A stretch of 64,000 bases of DNA from Anthoceros angustus (Eukaryota > Streptophyta > Anthocerotopsida > Anthocerotales > Anthocerotaceae), in the NCBI GenBank assembly GCA_010909165.1, contig MU008185.1:682001-746000 (forward strand), read 5' to 3'. The first letter of the stretch is position 1. Every line of letters starts with the position of its first letter. A program made the position numbers and the translations under genes. Below, one piece after another: positions 10,274 to 23,559 of this stretch. Under the pieces are notes generated by a model, which worked only from the letters and a program-made list of their open reading frames with translations, had not been told where the DNA came from and did no database searches.

Positions 10274-10282
10274 GGGTACGAG
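10274..10282. repeat. Right target-site duplication of the MULE
   Basis: GGGTACGAG differs by one base from GGGTAGGAG at 4388-4396. It marks the right edge of the insertion, 160 bp before the first possible ALDH start codon. Confidence 0.75.
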
Positions 10283-10441
10283 GAGGCTGCACCTGGCCCG
10301 TGGCTGAAGTCTAGTGCTTGCTAGAGTCCAACAACTGGAAGCTGATCGATATCACGGAAACCTGGTTCCGACTAGCAGCCTTCCGCGAATTTGCGCTTGT
10401 CGCTATCACCAACGACGCGGAATAGGCGGACGCAGAGGCAG

Positions 10442-13279
10442 ATGTGGTGCGCGGCCAGAAGCATGGCGTCTGCCGGAGTGCGTTCGCGCGGAGCCATCTC
10501 CAAGCTCGCTTCCTCCATCTTGCGCCCGCAGCGACGTCGCGCCTCCAGCTCGCAGCAAGCTCGTATGCTCCATCTCCTGCTGGCTTGGCCCGGGTGCTGG
10601 GCAAACGCTGGAAACTTGTGCATGTAGAGTAGCTGAGCATGCTCCTTTATGCTTTTGTTTGTGGCTGAGGAAAGATTGTGCCGCCCCCGATCCCCTGCCA
10701 GTCCAGGCTTTCTGTGAGGTGGCATCGGTTGTGTCGATCGACCTTCTTTGCCAGCTCGATGTGCATTTGGAAGGCCGTTCATTTGAGGGACAAAGTAGTA
10801 ACTGTTGTGTCATGTTGGGGCGCGGAATTACTGGTCATTTTGCTGGATGTTGGGCAGAAATCGGACGGACGTTAAGGATTGTCGGTGTTTTTTGGCTTTT
10901 TTTTCTATTTGTTTTGCTGCATTCCAGTGTGGACGAGCGAGAGATGCCTTCCGACGGGGCTAGCGCGTGGGTATGGCGCTGCGGCTGCAGAAGAGGAAGA
11001 ACCCCTCAAGTCACCTTTTGAAGTCAAGTACACAAAGCTGCTGATCAATGGAGAATTTGTTGATGCAGCTTCTGGTATCGTGCTATGGCCCTAGTGCTTT
11101 CTTGTCGACCAGGTCTTGGTACCGGTGGGGACACTTGAGGCCTAAACAGTAGCGCCTTGGCAGGGAAGACGTTCCCCACGGTGGACCCACGAACAGAAGA
11201 AGTTATCGCCCATGTGGCAGAGGGTGATGAAGAAGACGTGAACAGAGCTGTCGCTGCTGCCAGGAAGGCTTTCAATGAGGGTCCATGGCCGAGATTGTCT
11301 GCCTATGTATGCAATTTGCACTGCCCTCGCTTTCCTTCCTTGCAAGAAGACTGGTCCTTTATGTTCAGAAGCGAGGCCGGTTGATTCCAGCCTGAAATAC
11401 TGATGGATTTTTTTGGTTTTCTGGTACCACAGGAAAGGTCAAAAGTTCTGAATCGATTTGCTGATCTTCTGGAGCAGCACAACGACGAGCTTGCAGCACT
11501 CGATACGTGGGACAATGGGAAACCTTATGCTCAAGCCAGAAATGGTGAAATTCCTCAAGTCGTCAGGAACTTCCGCTACTATGCAGGTAGGTTACACCAA
11601 CACTATTCTCTACCAGGTCTTGAACAGGTCGGCAGCTGCAGTGTGTCCGCTTTGAACCCGGCCCGCTTCCCTGACTGTTGGCAGGTTGGGTTGATAAGAT
11701 ACACGGTTTAACCATTCCCTCGGATGGACCATACCATGTCCAAACATACCATGAGCCGATTGGGGTAGTGGGTCAGATCATTCCATGGAATTTCCCCATG
11801 GTTATGTTTGCGTGGAAGGTAGCTCCTGCTCTGGCTGCGGGAAACACAATTGTTCTGAAAACAGCTGAGCAGACTCCGCTGTCAGCAATATTGGCTGGCA
11901 AGCTGGCTCTTGAGGTACGATACGACACGTTCATCTCGGTAGATTTGTAGTAAGATTGTAGTCTGCGAATATGATTTTCCAGTCCATGCTGTCTTCAGGC
12001 TGGGGTGCCACCAGGGGTTCTCAACATCATATCAGGTTATGGTCCGACTGCAGGGGCAGCCATATCAGGTCATAATGACATCGATAAGGTAAGGAATTTG
12101 TTTCTGTCTTATCTTTGCTATCGTTCCTACCCTAGCTGATATGGCTGTGGTGTTCCTCTGTGGGCTTACAACGTCTGGGAAGTCTTACCCGTCTTTTGTC
12201 AGGTTGCGTTCACTGGCTCAACGGAAGTTGGGAAGCTGATCCTGCAGTCGGCTGCCCAAAGTAACCTGAAGGCGGTGACTTTGGAACTCGGTGGAAAGTC
12301 ACCTTTCATCGTCTGCGAAGATGCTAATATAGATGCTGCCGTTGAGACAGCTCATTTTGCACTCTTCTTCAATCAGGTCTGTATTATGTGTGTCTGAGTA
12401 ATTTAACTTAGTGGTGATACACCATTCTGACCGTTCATATGCAGGGCCAATGCTGTTGTGCTGGATCCAGAACTTTTGTTCACGAGAGTATCTACGACGA
12501 GTTCCTGGAAAAGGCTAAGAATCGAGCCCTTAAGCGAATTGTAGGAGATCCTTTCAGGAGCGGAATTGAGCAGGGTCCTCAAGTAAGCTTGTGTTAACAG
12601 CTCCTTTCGAGTACTGGATGTTGAAAAGGTCCAACCCAGTTTGTGCATGTTGCAGGTAGATGCAGAGCAATTTGAGAAAGTCTTGGGTTACATCAACCAA
12701 GGTCAGCAAGAAGGTGCAACGCTACTGACTGGGGGCCAAAGGTTTGGCAAGAAGGGTTACTACATCCAGCCAACCATTTTCTCCGATGTCAAGGTAAGGT
12801 CATGCGCTCTTCATATTGACATCCTGACCAGGTAACCGATGCTGTGACTCTGCCAATGTCAGGATAACATGAAGATCTCTCAGGAAGAGATTTTCGGACC
12901 AGTTCAGATCATCACGAAGTTCAGGTGAGTTTGCAGCACTCCAGGTTGACCAGACACACTGTATCTACGTAGGCAAACAAAAGGCTTATCGTGCTGCTCT
13001 CGCAGAACCCTGGAGGAAGTGGCCAGGAGGGCAAACGACACTATTTACGGACTGGCAGCTGGGGTGTACACCAACAACTTGAACACGGCTAACACGCTGA
13101 GCCGGGCGCTAAGAGTCGGTAGCGTGTGGCTCAACTGCTACGATATCTTCGATGCCGCCATTCCCTTCGGGGGTTACAAGCAGAGTGGGTTAGGAAGGGA
13201 GAAGGGTGTTTACGGTCTTCAGAACTACTTACAGGTAAAGGCTGTTGTGCAGCCGCTCGAGAATCCGTTCTGGAGGTGA
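10442..13279 (+). CDS. ALDH2: Mitochondrial-type aldehyde dehydrogenase (ALDH2 family, 11 exons)
   Basis: Exons are 10442-10562, 10928-11074, 11164-11306, 11433-11586, 11685-11914, 11999-12088, 12203-12376, 12445-12582, 12656-12793, 12863-12924 and 13006-13279. All phases agree, giving 556 aa, or 549 aa from the ATG at 10463. The Arg/Ser-rich, acid-free N-terminus looks like a mitochondrial presequence. Family motifs in order are [37 protein letters not shown] with the general-base Glu, GQCCCAGSR with the catalytic Cys, EEIFGPVQ and [12 protein letters not shown]. The enzyme oxidises aldehydes to acids with NAD, classically acetaldehyde from fermentation. All key residues are present and length is normal. 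Introns are about 75-365 bp. The MULE end lies close upstream, so promoter sequence may come partly from the transposon. Confidence 0.93.
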
Positions 13280-13879
13280 AAACGTCAGGCTTGGCGCGAT
13301 TGAGCCCGCGCCCTTCCGTTCTGTGTGGGTAGGGCTACGCGGGGTTGGTTGCCGGCTGCAGCCGCCCGGCGCAGTCCGGCGTATTGCCGACGTATTTTAT
13401 TTAAGTTATGGTGTGTGGTTATCAGCTGTCAGTTCAGCTTTCAGTTTATCAGCTGTTAGTTCAGCTTTCAGTTTATCAGCTGTTAGTTCAGCTTTAAGTT
13501 TACTCCAGTTATAAGTTTACTCTCTGGAAAGTTACAACAAAAAAATTGTTGCTGCCCGGATAACTTTGCACGAGTCGGGAATGCTGGATTTAGCTGACGA
13601 AAACAACCACCAATCGGCGTCAAACCCGTCGATATCCGTCCTTCCTGACATTCCAACTCCCCAACTGACACCGTGGGTACAAGCAGTAACGAGGAAACGA
13701 GATTGCATGTAGACATACATCTTATGAAGTATATGTAGGTCACTTGACTGCCCTGAAGACAGCTTACATTCAAGATACATTCACGTGGAAACGTACCTGA
13801 CCCCAATTCATAATGGGGCCGAAGTTAATCAGGTCTACAGATGATTTACTACTTAGACACTACGAAGGATGGCTCTCCA
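13280..13879. repeat. Convergent 3' regions of ALDH and NERD-like genes, with a short tandem repeat
   Basis: No gene lies here. Near 13420-13510 a unit of about 28 bp (CAGCTGTTAGTTCAGCTTTC plus AGTTTAT) is repeated about three times, probably in the ALDH 3' UTR. The two flanking genes converge on this interval. Confidence 0.6.
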
Positions 13880-16800
13880 TCAATGCATAAAATGGCAAGT
13901 GTCCCCTCGTTTGCAATAACCATTCTTAAAAAATTTGCAGGGAGTCTCTTTTCTAGCCTCTCTTGTTGCATAACTGGACGCTCTACTAACTCGTGAACTA
14001 TCACGCCTGTCATCGTCGTGGGTTCTCCAGCTTGGCCTTCCACTCCCACCGTCACGAGGGGAGCCCCAACCTCCAGAGCTTCTAGGAGGGCTCCTAGCAA
14101 CGCTCTCAACCCCCTTGCTGCTCCAAACCCCATTGCCCACCATTCTATTGGTTGATGGCCAAGCTTCCACTTCTTTCTGCATATTCTCTGGCTCTGTCGG
14201 AGACCACAACCCACCTTCAGCTTTCAGCCTTGGCTGGAAAGAAGGATCCACCCTGGTGCCTGCACCGTCCCAATCCACCCGTGCAGGTCGGGCGACACGA
14301 TCGCCGCCAATGCCTGCACCCCAGCTGGCCACCCTGCCTACGGTGTCGGCACCTTCTCGACCACCCCAAGTGGTGGCACCTCCGTTCTCTGGCCATGGCT
14401 CAACCAACCTGTTGGACATCCCGCCGCCATTCACGGCAGCTGTTGTACCACCAAGGGCAAATTGGGAACCACCTTGCAACTGAACACCGTAGTCCACCAG
14501 AGGATTAACTTGAGGAATGGAACTTCGAACATCTCGCACCTGTCTAAGACTTGACCCAGCCAAAGCGTCAACTAGCAAGATAAAGTCATCCTGCGATGAC
14601 TTCCAAATCCTCAGGTCAACAGGGAAAAGTCCTGTTGTGTTCCACTTTCTCAGTTGTTCCATGCTGAAAGGACCTTGCAGGTTGCCTTGGGGATCCCGGT
14701 AGTGCCATACTCTCTCCTTCTCCAAGGCATCTCCAGCTGCCACAGTTACTTGTGCTGCTGGTGGAACACCAACAAGATTTGGTACACCAGCCATCAATGA
14801 CGAGGCAGCCAGCAGTGTCTCTCGCTTATAAGGAAAATCTCCTCGTTCTTCCGTGACAGCTGGATCAGAGTATGAAACCCTGGGATCAGCCCTGTTATAC
14901 TGACTGCTTGAAGTTATTTCAGATTTCTCCAACCATCTGTCAGATGATGGACCACTCCTCTCTGTTCCCTTCCAACTGGAACCGCCTGACCGTTCTCGGG
15001 GCTGGTCCCGCTGATTTCGCCAAAGATCTTTGTCCCATGTGCTCCTTTTCTTCTCCCGTTCTGCACGTCCATCACTTTCCCCACCATACACCTTCGTTTG
15101 ACCAAATGAAACCTTTGCACTAGATCGCTCTACGTGGTCATCCTTGGATCTGCTTTTCTTCTCTTGGGAAGAATGCTTAGACCTGAAGCTGTCCCGTTCC
15201 CCTTTCAATGCATGACTATCATCCGCATTGTCATATGCGTCCTTGTCCTTTCCACGAGAAGGGCTCTTATCCCATGTATCTGTCCACAAACAAAGGTACA
15301 AACCATCACATAATATGTCCAGATAACCAAACCACAGCAGCCATTGTTAAGTCTCACCATGAATACCTGGATCACTGTTATGCTTGTTATCCGAGTCAGA
15401 CTCGTATGCAGGATCCATGCGGGGATCGGCAGCAACTTCAGGTCTGGCTAGTAACTTGGCAGCTCGGAATGATGGCTTGTTGAGCTCCTTCAGCTTCTCC
15501 ACACATTCTCTCAACGTGCATCCAGGAAGGGGTTAAGGTAGTACTCTCTTGATAACTGGAAACAGAAGAGGTGGTGTAACACCAGCTATGCAGTGACTCA
15601 TGCGTACTACTGTTACCCTAAGCATGAAATTCAACTACACGACCAAAAGGATATTCTTTTTTCCGTCCAGTTTCACTTGCACGGTCCCTAAGACTAGTAA
15701 GCCTAGCCTGCTCAGTTTCAAACCACTGCAAACAAGAAAAACCTCTCAGAAAGTAGGAAGACCACAGGTCCAGAGTTCACTACAGTAACCGGTATAAATC
15801 TAGTGATAGGCAGCAGGAGTATAGGCCAACTGAAAAGACTTACGTCATTGAACTTCGCAGCCTGAAGAGCCATGGCTTTTTCTTCTAGCTCTCCCTGCAA
15901 ATAATTGAGCATGATATAAAAAGTGGCTAGTCTCAAACCTTTGCTGCAGCTCTTGCTCAAGAACAACAGGCTCACAAGACCACTAAGAGTACATACCACA
16001 GTAGGTGCTTTTATGAACCCGCATTTTATGCTTTGCCGCAACCTCTGGCACTCCTCCTAAAAGGACAAAAAAGGGATATCAGCAACCTGCTGAAGATAAC
16101 AATTATAGGTGTGAACAATCAGGCAGAAAGTCACAAAATGTCATCAGGAAGAAAGTCACAAAGCTGATAGATCAGGACTCAAAAATACAGAGACTGACGA
16201 GACATGGGCATTACTCTGCCAAGGAAGCATAAACACCATTCCAACTGTCTCGACCATCAGCAGCTCTAACTGACCTCAGTAAAGTCTTGATTTGATACAA
16301 GGTCGACAGTGACCTCCTCCTTTTTCTGCAGGTTGAGGATTTCCAGAACAACGTCTGTCATTTTTCGTCCTGCCTTGTAGACCTCTGGCTGTGATTTTGT
16401 TCCTGTAGAGCTGAATCGTTAGGCCCAGCTAGCCTGAATAAGAACAGAAACTAATCCAGCACAATCGGCCAGTAGGATCAGCGATGAACATATTACCAAT
16501 GATTTGCACTAGTCTGTAGCACATCTCTGTCTTGCTCGTCATGCCAGGGACCCGAATTCGCACAAAAGCCGAAACAGCTTTGGTACTGAAGTCAGGATCA
16601 TCAAGCAGAAACTCTAATAGCGCTCGCTTTAGATAGATTAACTCGATATTTTTCCTGGACACCGCCGCATAGGCCTTGGTATCTGGCCTGTCAAAGTCTT
16701 TCTTCTTCGGCTTTCGCTTGTCCTTCGACTTGCCTGACTTATCATCTGGAGTGCTCTCCAGCTCAGCCAGAGCATCCCCAGTTACAGCCGGAGGAATAGA

Positions 16801-19631
16801 CGTAGCAGTAGTAGCAGCACGCTTTCCAGATCTTGCTCTCTTAGCCTTAGGAGGATAGTGCTCCATCAGAAGCCTGAATATTTCAACTTGTCGGACTTCT
16901 TTTTGCCCAAAAAGGGCTTGCAGCTTTTCATCACAATATATCAAGGTCTTTTCACGAGGATCCTGGAGTTTATGTTGTTTGATATGAATCCAAAGTAATT
17001 TGTTGACAGCAAAATTATTCAGAGGCTTTTGACCGTCCTGATCCATGGACTTCACAAAATCTATAAGTTCTTTTGATGCCCAGCCATCAAACTGACGGGT
17101 CACAGGTTTGTCTGCATCAGCCTCTTCTTCCTCTGCTACTTCATAATCAGCATCATGAGTTCGAGCATCTTCTGCATTGCTCTTGCCTCCGGATCTATGC
17201 CTTCGAACATCAGAACCTGCCTCCTCCAGCTCTTCCTCATCTTGACCTTTCTCTGAATCTGACGCATCACCATCATCATCACCATCATCATCATTTTCCG
17301 ACTCCGATTCAGAGGCCCCATTTACAACTGTAACACCACCTTCAATGACCTTTCCATGCTCATCAAATTCTGGAAGGGTTATTTCAAGACGCTGCTTGAG
17401 ATCCCTCCAATACTCTTTGAAAAGGTACTCAGAAGTTTCCCGATCATTGAAATCTACAGCCACCTGCACAGCAGTTGTTTTCATACATTCCATCAGAAAA
17501 TATTTGAGGACTTAAAAGGAACATGATTTTCAAGTCCTCAAAAAGAAGAGGGAAGAGGAATGTGTCAACATCAACACCTGGCACAACAATTTATTACTTG
17601 TCCTGGAAAGCGGCCTTACCCCGTCCGAGTTTATTGACACGCCCTTTTCAATCATGTTCACAATTGGTCGGCATTCTGAACATAGACCTTTCCTTTTCGA
17701 GATACAAAGAAAATCCACGTCCTTTCTACAGGTGGGGCAATAGCCTGTGGGACATGTGTAGCACTGAAAACTTGCTGCCTTCGTACACACACAACAATAG
17801 TGCCACCCTGTTGCCACAGAAAGTATATTGATTAGAGGCATGACCCAGGACATACGAGCAGGTGCTTATAAAGGAACAATTTCTGCCTGTCAAACCATGG
17901 AAAGACTCAGGAAAGCATTCTCGGTGTTTGAGAAGCAACGGTTTAATTTCTCCAATAACACAACCTTTGGGCAACGGCATTAATGCAGCTTCTCTGCCTC
18001 ACTCTTAAAGAACCAGGGATAACGGTAGTTTACCACAGATCCAAGCCCCTTTCTTCTCAAAGAACTTTCTGTCGCGCCCAATACAGTCGAGATGATACGC
18101 TTTGGGACATGTTCTGCAACAACGAGCATAACCACATGAAGTGGCAGATCAAGTTAGAAAGGAATCTCTCCGCTGGTTCCACCTCCCTCCAATAAGAAGG
18201 CGTCATTTACCCTCATCCAAAGGGATCCCACCTCCTCTCTAAATCCTAAAAAGAGAGAATCAGCTACCCAAACTCCAAAACGGAACAGGTAAAGGAAAGC
18301 TGAGTAGCTACAGAGGTTTCCCTCCCAGACCCAGACCTGCAGCAAACTGTAACAAACAGAAGCCTGACATACCTTCGATCACATAACACAAGATCTCCAC
18401 CGTCAAAGCACATGAAGCAAACATCCTCCTCCTCTCTAGCAGTCTCCTTGGCAAGCTCCCTTGCTTGGTCTGTGGACTGACTCTTTCTCCCTCTTTTTCC
18501 CTTCCTGGTGGTTCCTGGACTATCACAAGGCCGTTTCTTCTCGTTCCTCACATCAGCCGACAAATATTCACCACTGCCCTGCAACTCCGCCTCCTTCCGT
18601 AGATCCGAGCGAGCAGACGCAAGACGCTGTTGCATCCCATCCTGCTCCCTCTCTGCTGCCTCATAAAGTTCCATCTCACGCTGCAGTTCGGTCTTCTGTG
18701 GAGATGGTGACTCAGCCGACAGATCTGGGGCAGCATGCAGCACATGATCCTGGACGTCATCCTGAGCGTTAGCCGGGTGCTCCACACCAGATGCATCCCG
18801 CTCCACAGTGCTGCCATCATGCTGGTAGCCGCCATCCTCGGATACTATCGATGTTGTACCCTCCCTTGGTTCTTGCACTTGCACACTATCATCCGATGGT
18901 GCAATATCTCCATGCTCGCTAGCATCCTGGAGCTGTGTTAATTCTGTATTTTCCGACTTGGCGCCATCAGCTCCCAGATCGACACCAGAATCGGGCCGGG
19001 TAGATGAGCTTCTAACTTCACCGGAGACAGCGAACTGCAGTATGCCTTCCATTCGAGGCGTGCCATCATCTGGCTTCTTAATTTCTGTGTGCGCAGGGTG
19101 CATTTCAGTGTCCTCCTCCACAGCCAGAGGCGACTTTGGGAGTACAACTTCAAGAGTAATTTCTGGACCAGCTGTTGCCACAGTCTCGCTACAATCTACT
19201 ACGCCTAAGGGTTCAATTTTCTGACGAGGTGGCGATTGGGGAAGGGGATGCAATTCCACATCTTCTATCGCTTTCGACCGCACAGGACTGCCCTGACCTA
19301 CCGAGACTAAGGACTCCTCGCCACGGGCCACTCCCTCATCCTCCACCGCAACATACTCCTCCTCAGCACCTGCTGCTTTCACCTCTCCCGCGCCAGCCTC
19401 CGCCTCCTCTCCGGCTCCCGCATCTTGAGCAACAAGAGGCACATCGAGGTCCATGGCCGACGACACCTGATCTGCGATTGCACACTCCGGCGCTGCCGTT
19501 GTCGACGGAACCGACGAGTCCTCAGCCATGGCCTCCGGCAACTGCTCCTCCCCGGGCTCAACCACCGCCTCATCCATCACCTCATCCATGGGATTCAACT
19601 TTCCAAGCCCCGAGCCAGCTGCCCCCTTCAA
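13880..19631 (-). CDS. NERD: NERD-like chromatin protein: PHD, SWIB, Plus3, GYF and CCCH domains
   Basis: Supported exons include 19631-18373, 18113-18034, 17808-17620, 17463-16497, 16402-16275, 16056-15997, 15894-15844, one from 15725, one around 15530-15355, and the last to 13880. The order is an acidic N-terminus; a PHD finger (CFMC...C..C, CPKAYHLDC, GWHYCCVC); more Cys pairs (CPTGYCPTC, LCSEC); a SWIB domain (FDGWASKELIDFVKSM...LLMEHYP); a Plus3 domain (FVRIRVPG, YRLVQIIG, DVVLEILN); an Arg/Ser-rich stretch; a GYF domain (WHYRDPQGNLQGPFSMEQLR); and a C-terminal CCCH finger (CKFFKNGYCKRGDTCHFMH). This order matches Arabidopsis NERD and related CCCH proteins. NERD binds histone H3 and Argonaute and acts in RNA-directed DNA methylation. 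A role here is by homology. The gene is nuclear, intron-rich and seems intact. Confidence 0.88.
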
Positions 19632-21980
19632 TTCATCCAGCGAGCTCCCTCCCCGCCGGCTGCTAGGTTCGATCTTGCCGCATCCTCACCTGGGGCGACC
19701 TGCGTGCTGGTGCGTAGGGTGGAGCAGGGCGCATGCGTCCCAGGCCTGGCCACTGTTGCGGCAGCCGCTCCAGCGGTGCGGTGCGGTAGGCAGGACTGAG
19801 CGCGTGGCCTGCGGGGGCGGTAATCTCGGTCCTGCACTGCGCTCGTGGACTCAGTTTGGTCGCAACCTTGCTTTCCAGCCTCCTTCTCTTTCGACGGGTG
19901 GGCAGGGGTGCGCTGGGCTCGGCTGGGCTGGGCCTGGCTGAAGTGGAGAGATGATTAGGGTGTGTAGTCGTTGTAGCTCTTGCCCTCAATCTATGTACCT
20001 GAGAAAACCCTAGACTTGCCTGCCCCCTTTGGCGATTGGTAGGTTCCTGTTTCTCACTGATCTTTATCCATTCACAACCACCTTTTCTCTTCCCCTTCAC
20101 AACACACCAGCGTTATGCAACTTGTCCTTTCCACGTCTCCCTGGTCGCTTCGCTTACTGCACTCAAACAGCCGCACCTCGTTGCCCTCTAGTGTATCCTT
20201 TAGCCCTACCGTCCCGAATATGGCCACGTAGCTACATACTTTATTTTTGTCCTAGGAACATGAGAGGCGAGACTAGCTCGCCCCTATTATAGTTAAGGCG
20301 ACCCCTTTGTCTTTAACCCCGTAAAGGCATTATCATGTTTTATCTTGGATCTCTACCTCCTTTGGATCTTTTTTTTCGGGGTAGATGGTTTTTTTCCATC
20401 TCGTTTTCCAACATAAAGTCTCCTTTCTGCTATTTTGGATCTTCTTATAGGTTATGGATATCCTTTATTCTGAATATACTAAAATATTTATTATATATTA
20501 TATAATTATGTTTACAATCAGATTGTAAACACATTACGCAATCTACCAGGGCAACAAAATGTGGTTATCAACACCCTTTCAGCTATTGCGATTCAAGACT
20601 GTTCCAAGTTAGCTCTCCACAATGCTATGTAAAGCAATGTTTGAGGCAATAATCTAAGCTACAACAGCTCGCTCTTCTTTTATATCTCGCAAGCTCACCC
20701 CATCTTCTGGCTACTCTTCCCGGCAACTCTTTGCCTACCCATGAGCTTGTCTTCTTGGATTTTCGGTTCACCCTCTTAGCCCTTCTTATGTCACTCACTC
20801 TTTAGCTCTCTTTTCACTTGTCTCCTCTTCCCCCGCCCCAAGCCTCCAAACAAGTAAAGCCTCCAAACAAAGTAAAAATTACTTGCTTAGATTAATTCAA
20901 TTTTCGCTTTGATAGTTATAGACAAGTTAAGTTAAGGGAGAAAATTAACAACAACTGTGGCAGACAACAAACGAGAAATTATAACAAAGAAAGAGGACAA
21001 GTACAAGGAGAGTGGTAATAACAGTCCAAGTCTCCCCCAACCTATCCCCAGCCCAAATTAGTTGACTTCCATTTGGAATTTTAAGTTGAAGCCCTCCTTG
21101 TCCATCGCCGTCTACGGCGTCAGTTGCAATTCCTTGTGCTATGGAAGGGCTATGCACAGGCGGACGCTACCTAGGAGCCTCTCTTCCACCTTACGAATTG
21201 CCCGTAGGTCCTGCATTGGTATCTTTTCACTCATCCAGAACTTCGAGACGAAGTTCTCCCCCTCGCCTCCCTCCCGTCCCAGTTCGCTTATTTCATTTGT
21301 GCGGATGTTTTTACACGCTTCCCAATCCTCCTCTAGCTGCCATCATCGATCACTACATTGAATGCCCGTGTGGCATCCTTTTGTTACCTAGCCGTTCCAG
21401 GGATTAGCCCCGATAAGCCTTAATTATAAATCGGTATGTCCTACGTGCTATGCATCATGAGGGCATGGCCATGAATCCATGTATGTGCATCTATGGCAAT
21501 GCTTATTTCCCACATCACTTTAGCAGCTTGGCTCATTGTTTTAGGCTCATGACCCTTCGAAGAAAGGAATGGATGTCTGAGCGGTTGAAAGTGTCGCTCG
21601 TGAAAATCGAAGTATTTTGAATACCGAGAGTAAGCTGCCATACATTATCTATATATATAGTCACCTATTTCTATTCACCAAAGTTGTATTTATCTACTAC
21701 ATATACAGGCTGTGCCTCGACATAGGTTTGACCTCTTTAAACTATGCAAATTTTTTTTAAGCTCAGAATTTTCTTGCTCTAGTCTACTCTAATTTTAGAC
21801 TAGCTATAAATTTTGCAAACTTAATCAAAGCAAAACGTGATGAAATATTACTTCAACCTTCACTATTAAGAGATTGATGGCCTTTATTGGAATTAAGGAT
21901 GGTGAAGAATTTTCTTTGCCTATAATATGTTTTTCTTTCCCATACTTGAACTCCTGCACTGCAATGAATAGTAGAAGGTA
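19632..21980. other. Intergenic region upstream of the NERD-like gene
   Basis: The first 350 bp are GC-rich and likely hold the NERD-like promoter and 5' UTR. From about 20300 the sequence becomes AT-rich. Reading frames are short and unsupported, and no RNA gene or clear repeat is visible. Somewhere before 22020 lies the 3' end of the minus-strand gypsy element, but I could not find its left LTR. Confidence 0.4.
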
Positions 21981-22176
21981 GTATATAGTCTATGTCTAAT
22001 TAGAGCGCATTGAAAACTTGTGAGGCTGTGGGATTAACAATCTGTGACACGGTAAAAGAACCAACCCATCTATGGGAAAGTTTTGGAACACCATACACAA
22101 GGGGAAGGTTTTTAGCAGAAAGTAACACCAAGTCGCCCACCTGAAATGTCTGCAGTCTGGCACGAGCATCATGAGC

Positions 22177-22967
22177 CTATTTCTGGCGATTTTTGGCTAT
22201 GAACATGTGTTTTCGGGCTTCTTGCAATGCCTGCGCATAGTGATGAAGAAAGTGTGATGCGGCCGGGGCAGCGAACTGAGGAAAATGTGAGGATAGCATA
22301 GTACGTGGATGCCGACCGGTGTTGAGAAGAAACAATGTGTGCCCCGTACTTGTGTGATATCCATTGTTGATTGCAAACTCCACCATGGTAATGTATTCAT
22401 CCCATCGGTCTTGATTCTGGTTAGCATACGCGCGCAACGTGGTTTCCACAACGTGGTTGGCTTTCTCGGCCAACCCGTCAATTTGAGGGTGGTAGGCCGT
22501 CGAGAATCACTGTTGCTGCCCAGTCCTTTATGTAGTTCAGTCCAAAAGATGCTGAGGAATCTGGGGTCCCTATCTGAGATAAGGATGGCAACTAGACCAT
22601 GAAATCTAAATAAGTGATCCATGAATAGTCGAGCAGTTTGGGAGCATCACATGTGGTGGTAATAGGTGCCAGGTGAACCATTTTTGTAAATTGATCGATG
22701 AACACAAGTAGGACATCATGCCCGTGGGGCGAGATTGACACAAGGGAGCGCGGGCGGGAGCGGGGGCAAGGGCGCGCGCGCGCGGGTGTCATCCATGAAA
22801 CGCCAAGTACTCGAGGGCGTGGGCAGGGGTTGTCCCATTATAAAATCCATATGGACATAGTAGCACGGTAGTGAGGGTGTGGTCAGAGGTTGAGCCAAGC
22901 CTGTTGGACACCACGTAGTAATCTTAATCCTTTGACAAATGTCACAGTGGTTGACGAATTCTTGCAC
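22177..22967 (-). pseudogene. Gypsy integrase fragment
   Basis: Pieces in several frames read CDICQRIKITTWCPTGLAQP, then YYVHMDFIMGQPLPTP, then HLFRFHGLVAILISDRDPRF, then VVETTLRAYANQNQDRWDEY and VEFAINNGYHTSTGHTLFLL. The HHCC-type Cys pair, the first catalytic Asp (MDFI) and SDRDPRF mark the retroviral-type integrase core. Frameshifts lie near 22500 and 22750. Confidence 0.78.
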
Positions 22968-23241
22968 ATCCTAATGCATACCAAGCCAATAGTACAGTTG
23001 TTGAAGGGCTGCTAAAGTACACTGCCATCTTGGATGACCAACTGAGGGTACCTCATGTGCTGCTTTAAGTGCAAATGTACATGAGATTTGGTATATACAA
23101 TCGGTGATGGTAATACAAGAGGCCTTCCTGCCATGCCCAACCTATTTCCATCCTTCCAGGTTTAAGCTTACAAGCTAGAGGGTCAGCTGATAAATCGTCC
23201 TTGAGCTCCGTAAGCCACTCATGATTAGTATGTACTTGACA

Positions 23242-23556
23242 CTAGATTGTACAAAGTAGTCTGCTAAGTGCATCAGCAACCTTGTTGTCTGCCCCTGACT
23301 TGTATTTAACATTGAAAGTGAACTGTTGAAAGAATTCTAACCACCTAGCCTGCTTTCTTGATAGTTGAGGTTGGGTCTGCAAGTACTTAAGGGGGTTGTG
23401 ATTAGTTTCCAATGTGAGAGTTGTCCCTTCCAAGTAACATTGCCAATGTCTAAGGGCCAGGACTTGCACTAGTGCCTCTTTTTCGTGTGTGGAGTAGTTC
23501 AATTTAGCTGGTTTCAGCTTCTTGCTAAAATAGGCTAGCAGTTGTAATTCGGTTAA
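23242..23556 (-). pseudogene. Gypsy RNase H fragment
   Basis: The minus strand reads LAYFSKKLKPAKLNYSTHEK, then ALRHWQCYLEG, LETNHNPLKYL and GADNKVADALSRLL. This is the standard C-terminal part of the Ty3-gypsy RNase H domain. It resumes minus orientation immediately left of the flipped block. Confidence 0.85.
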
Positions 23557-23559
23557 AAG

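Noticed and set aside
16929-17333. His-rich plus-strand frame near 17.1 kb
   Set aside because: Antisense of the acidic Asp/Glu-rich linker of the NERD-like protein.
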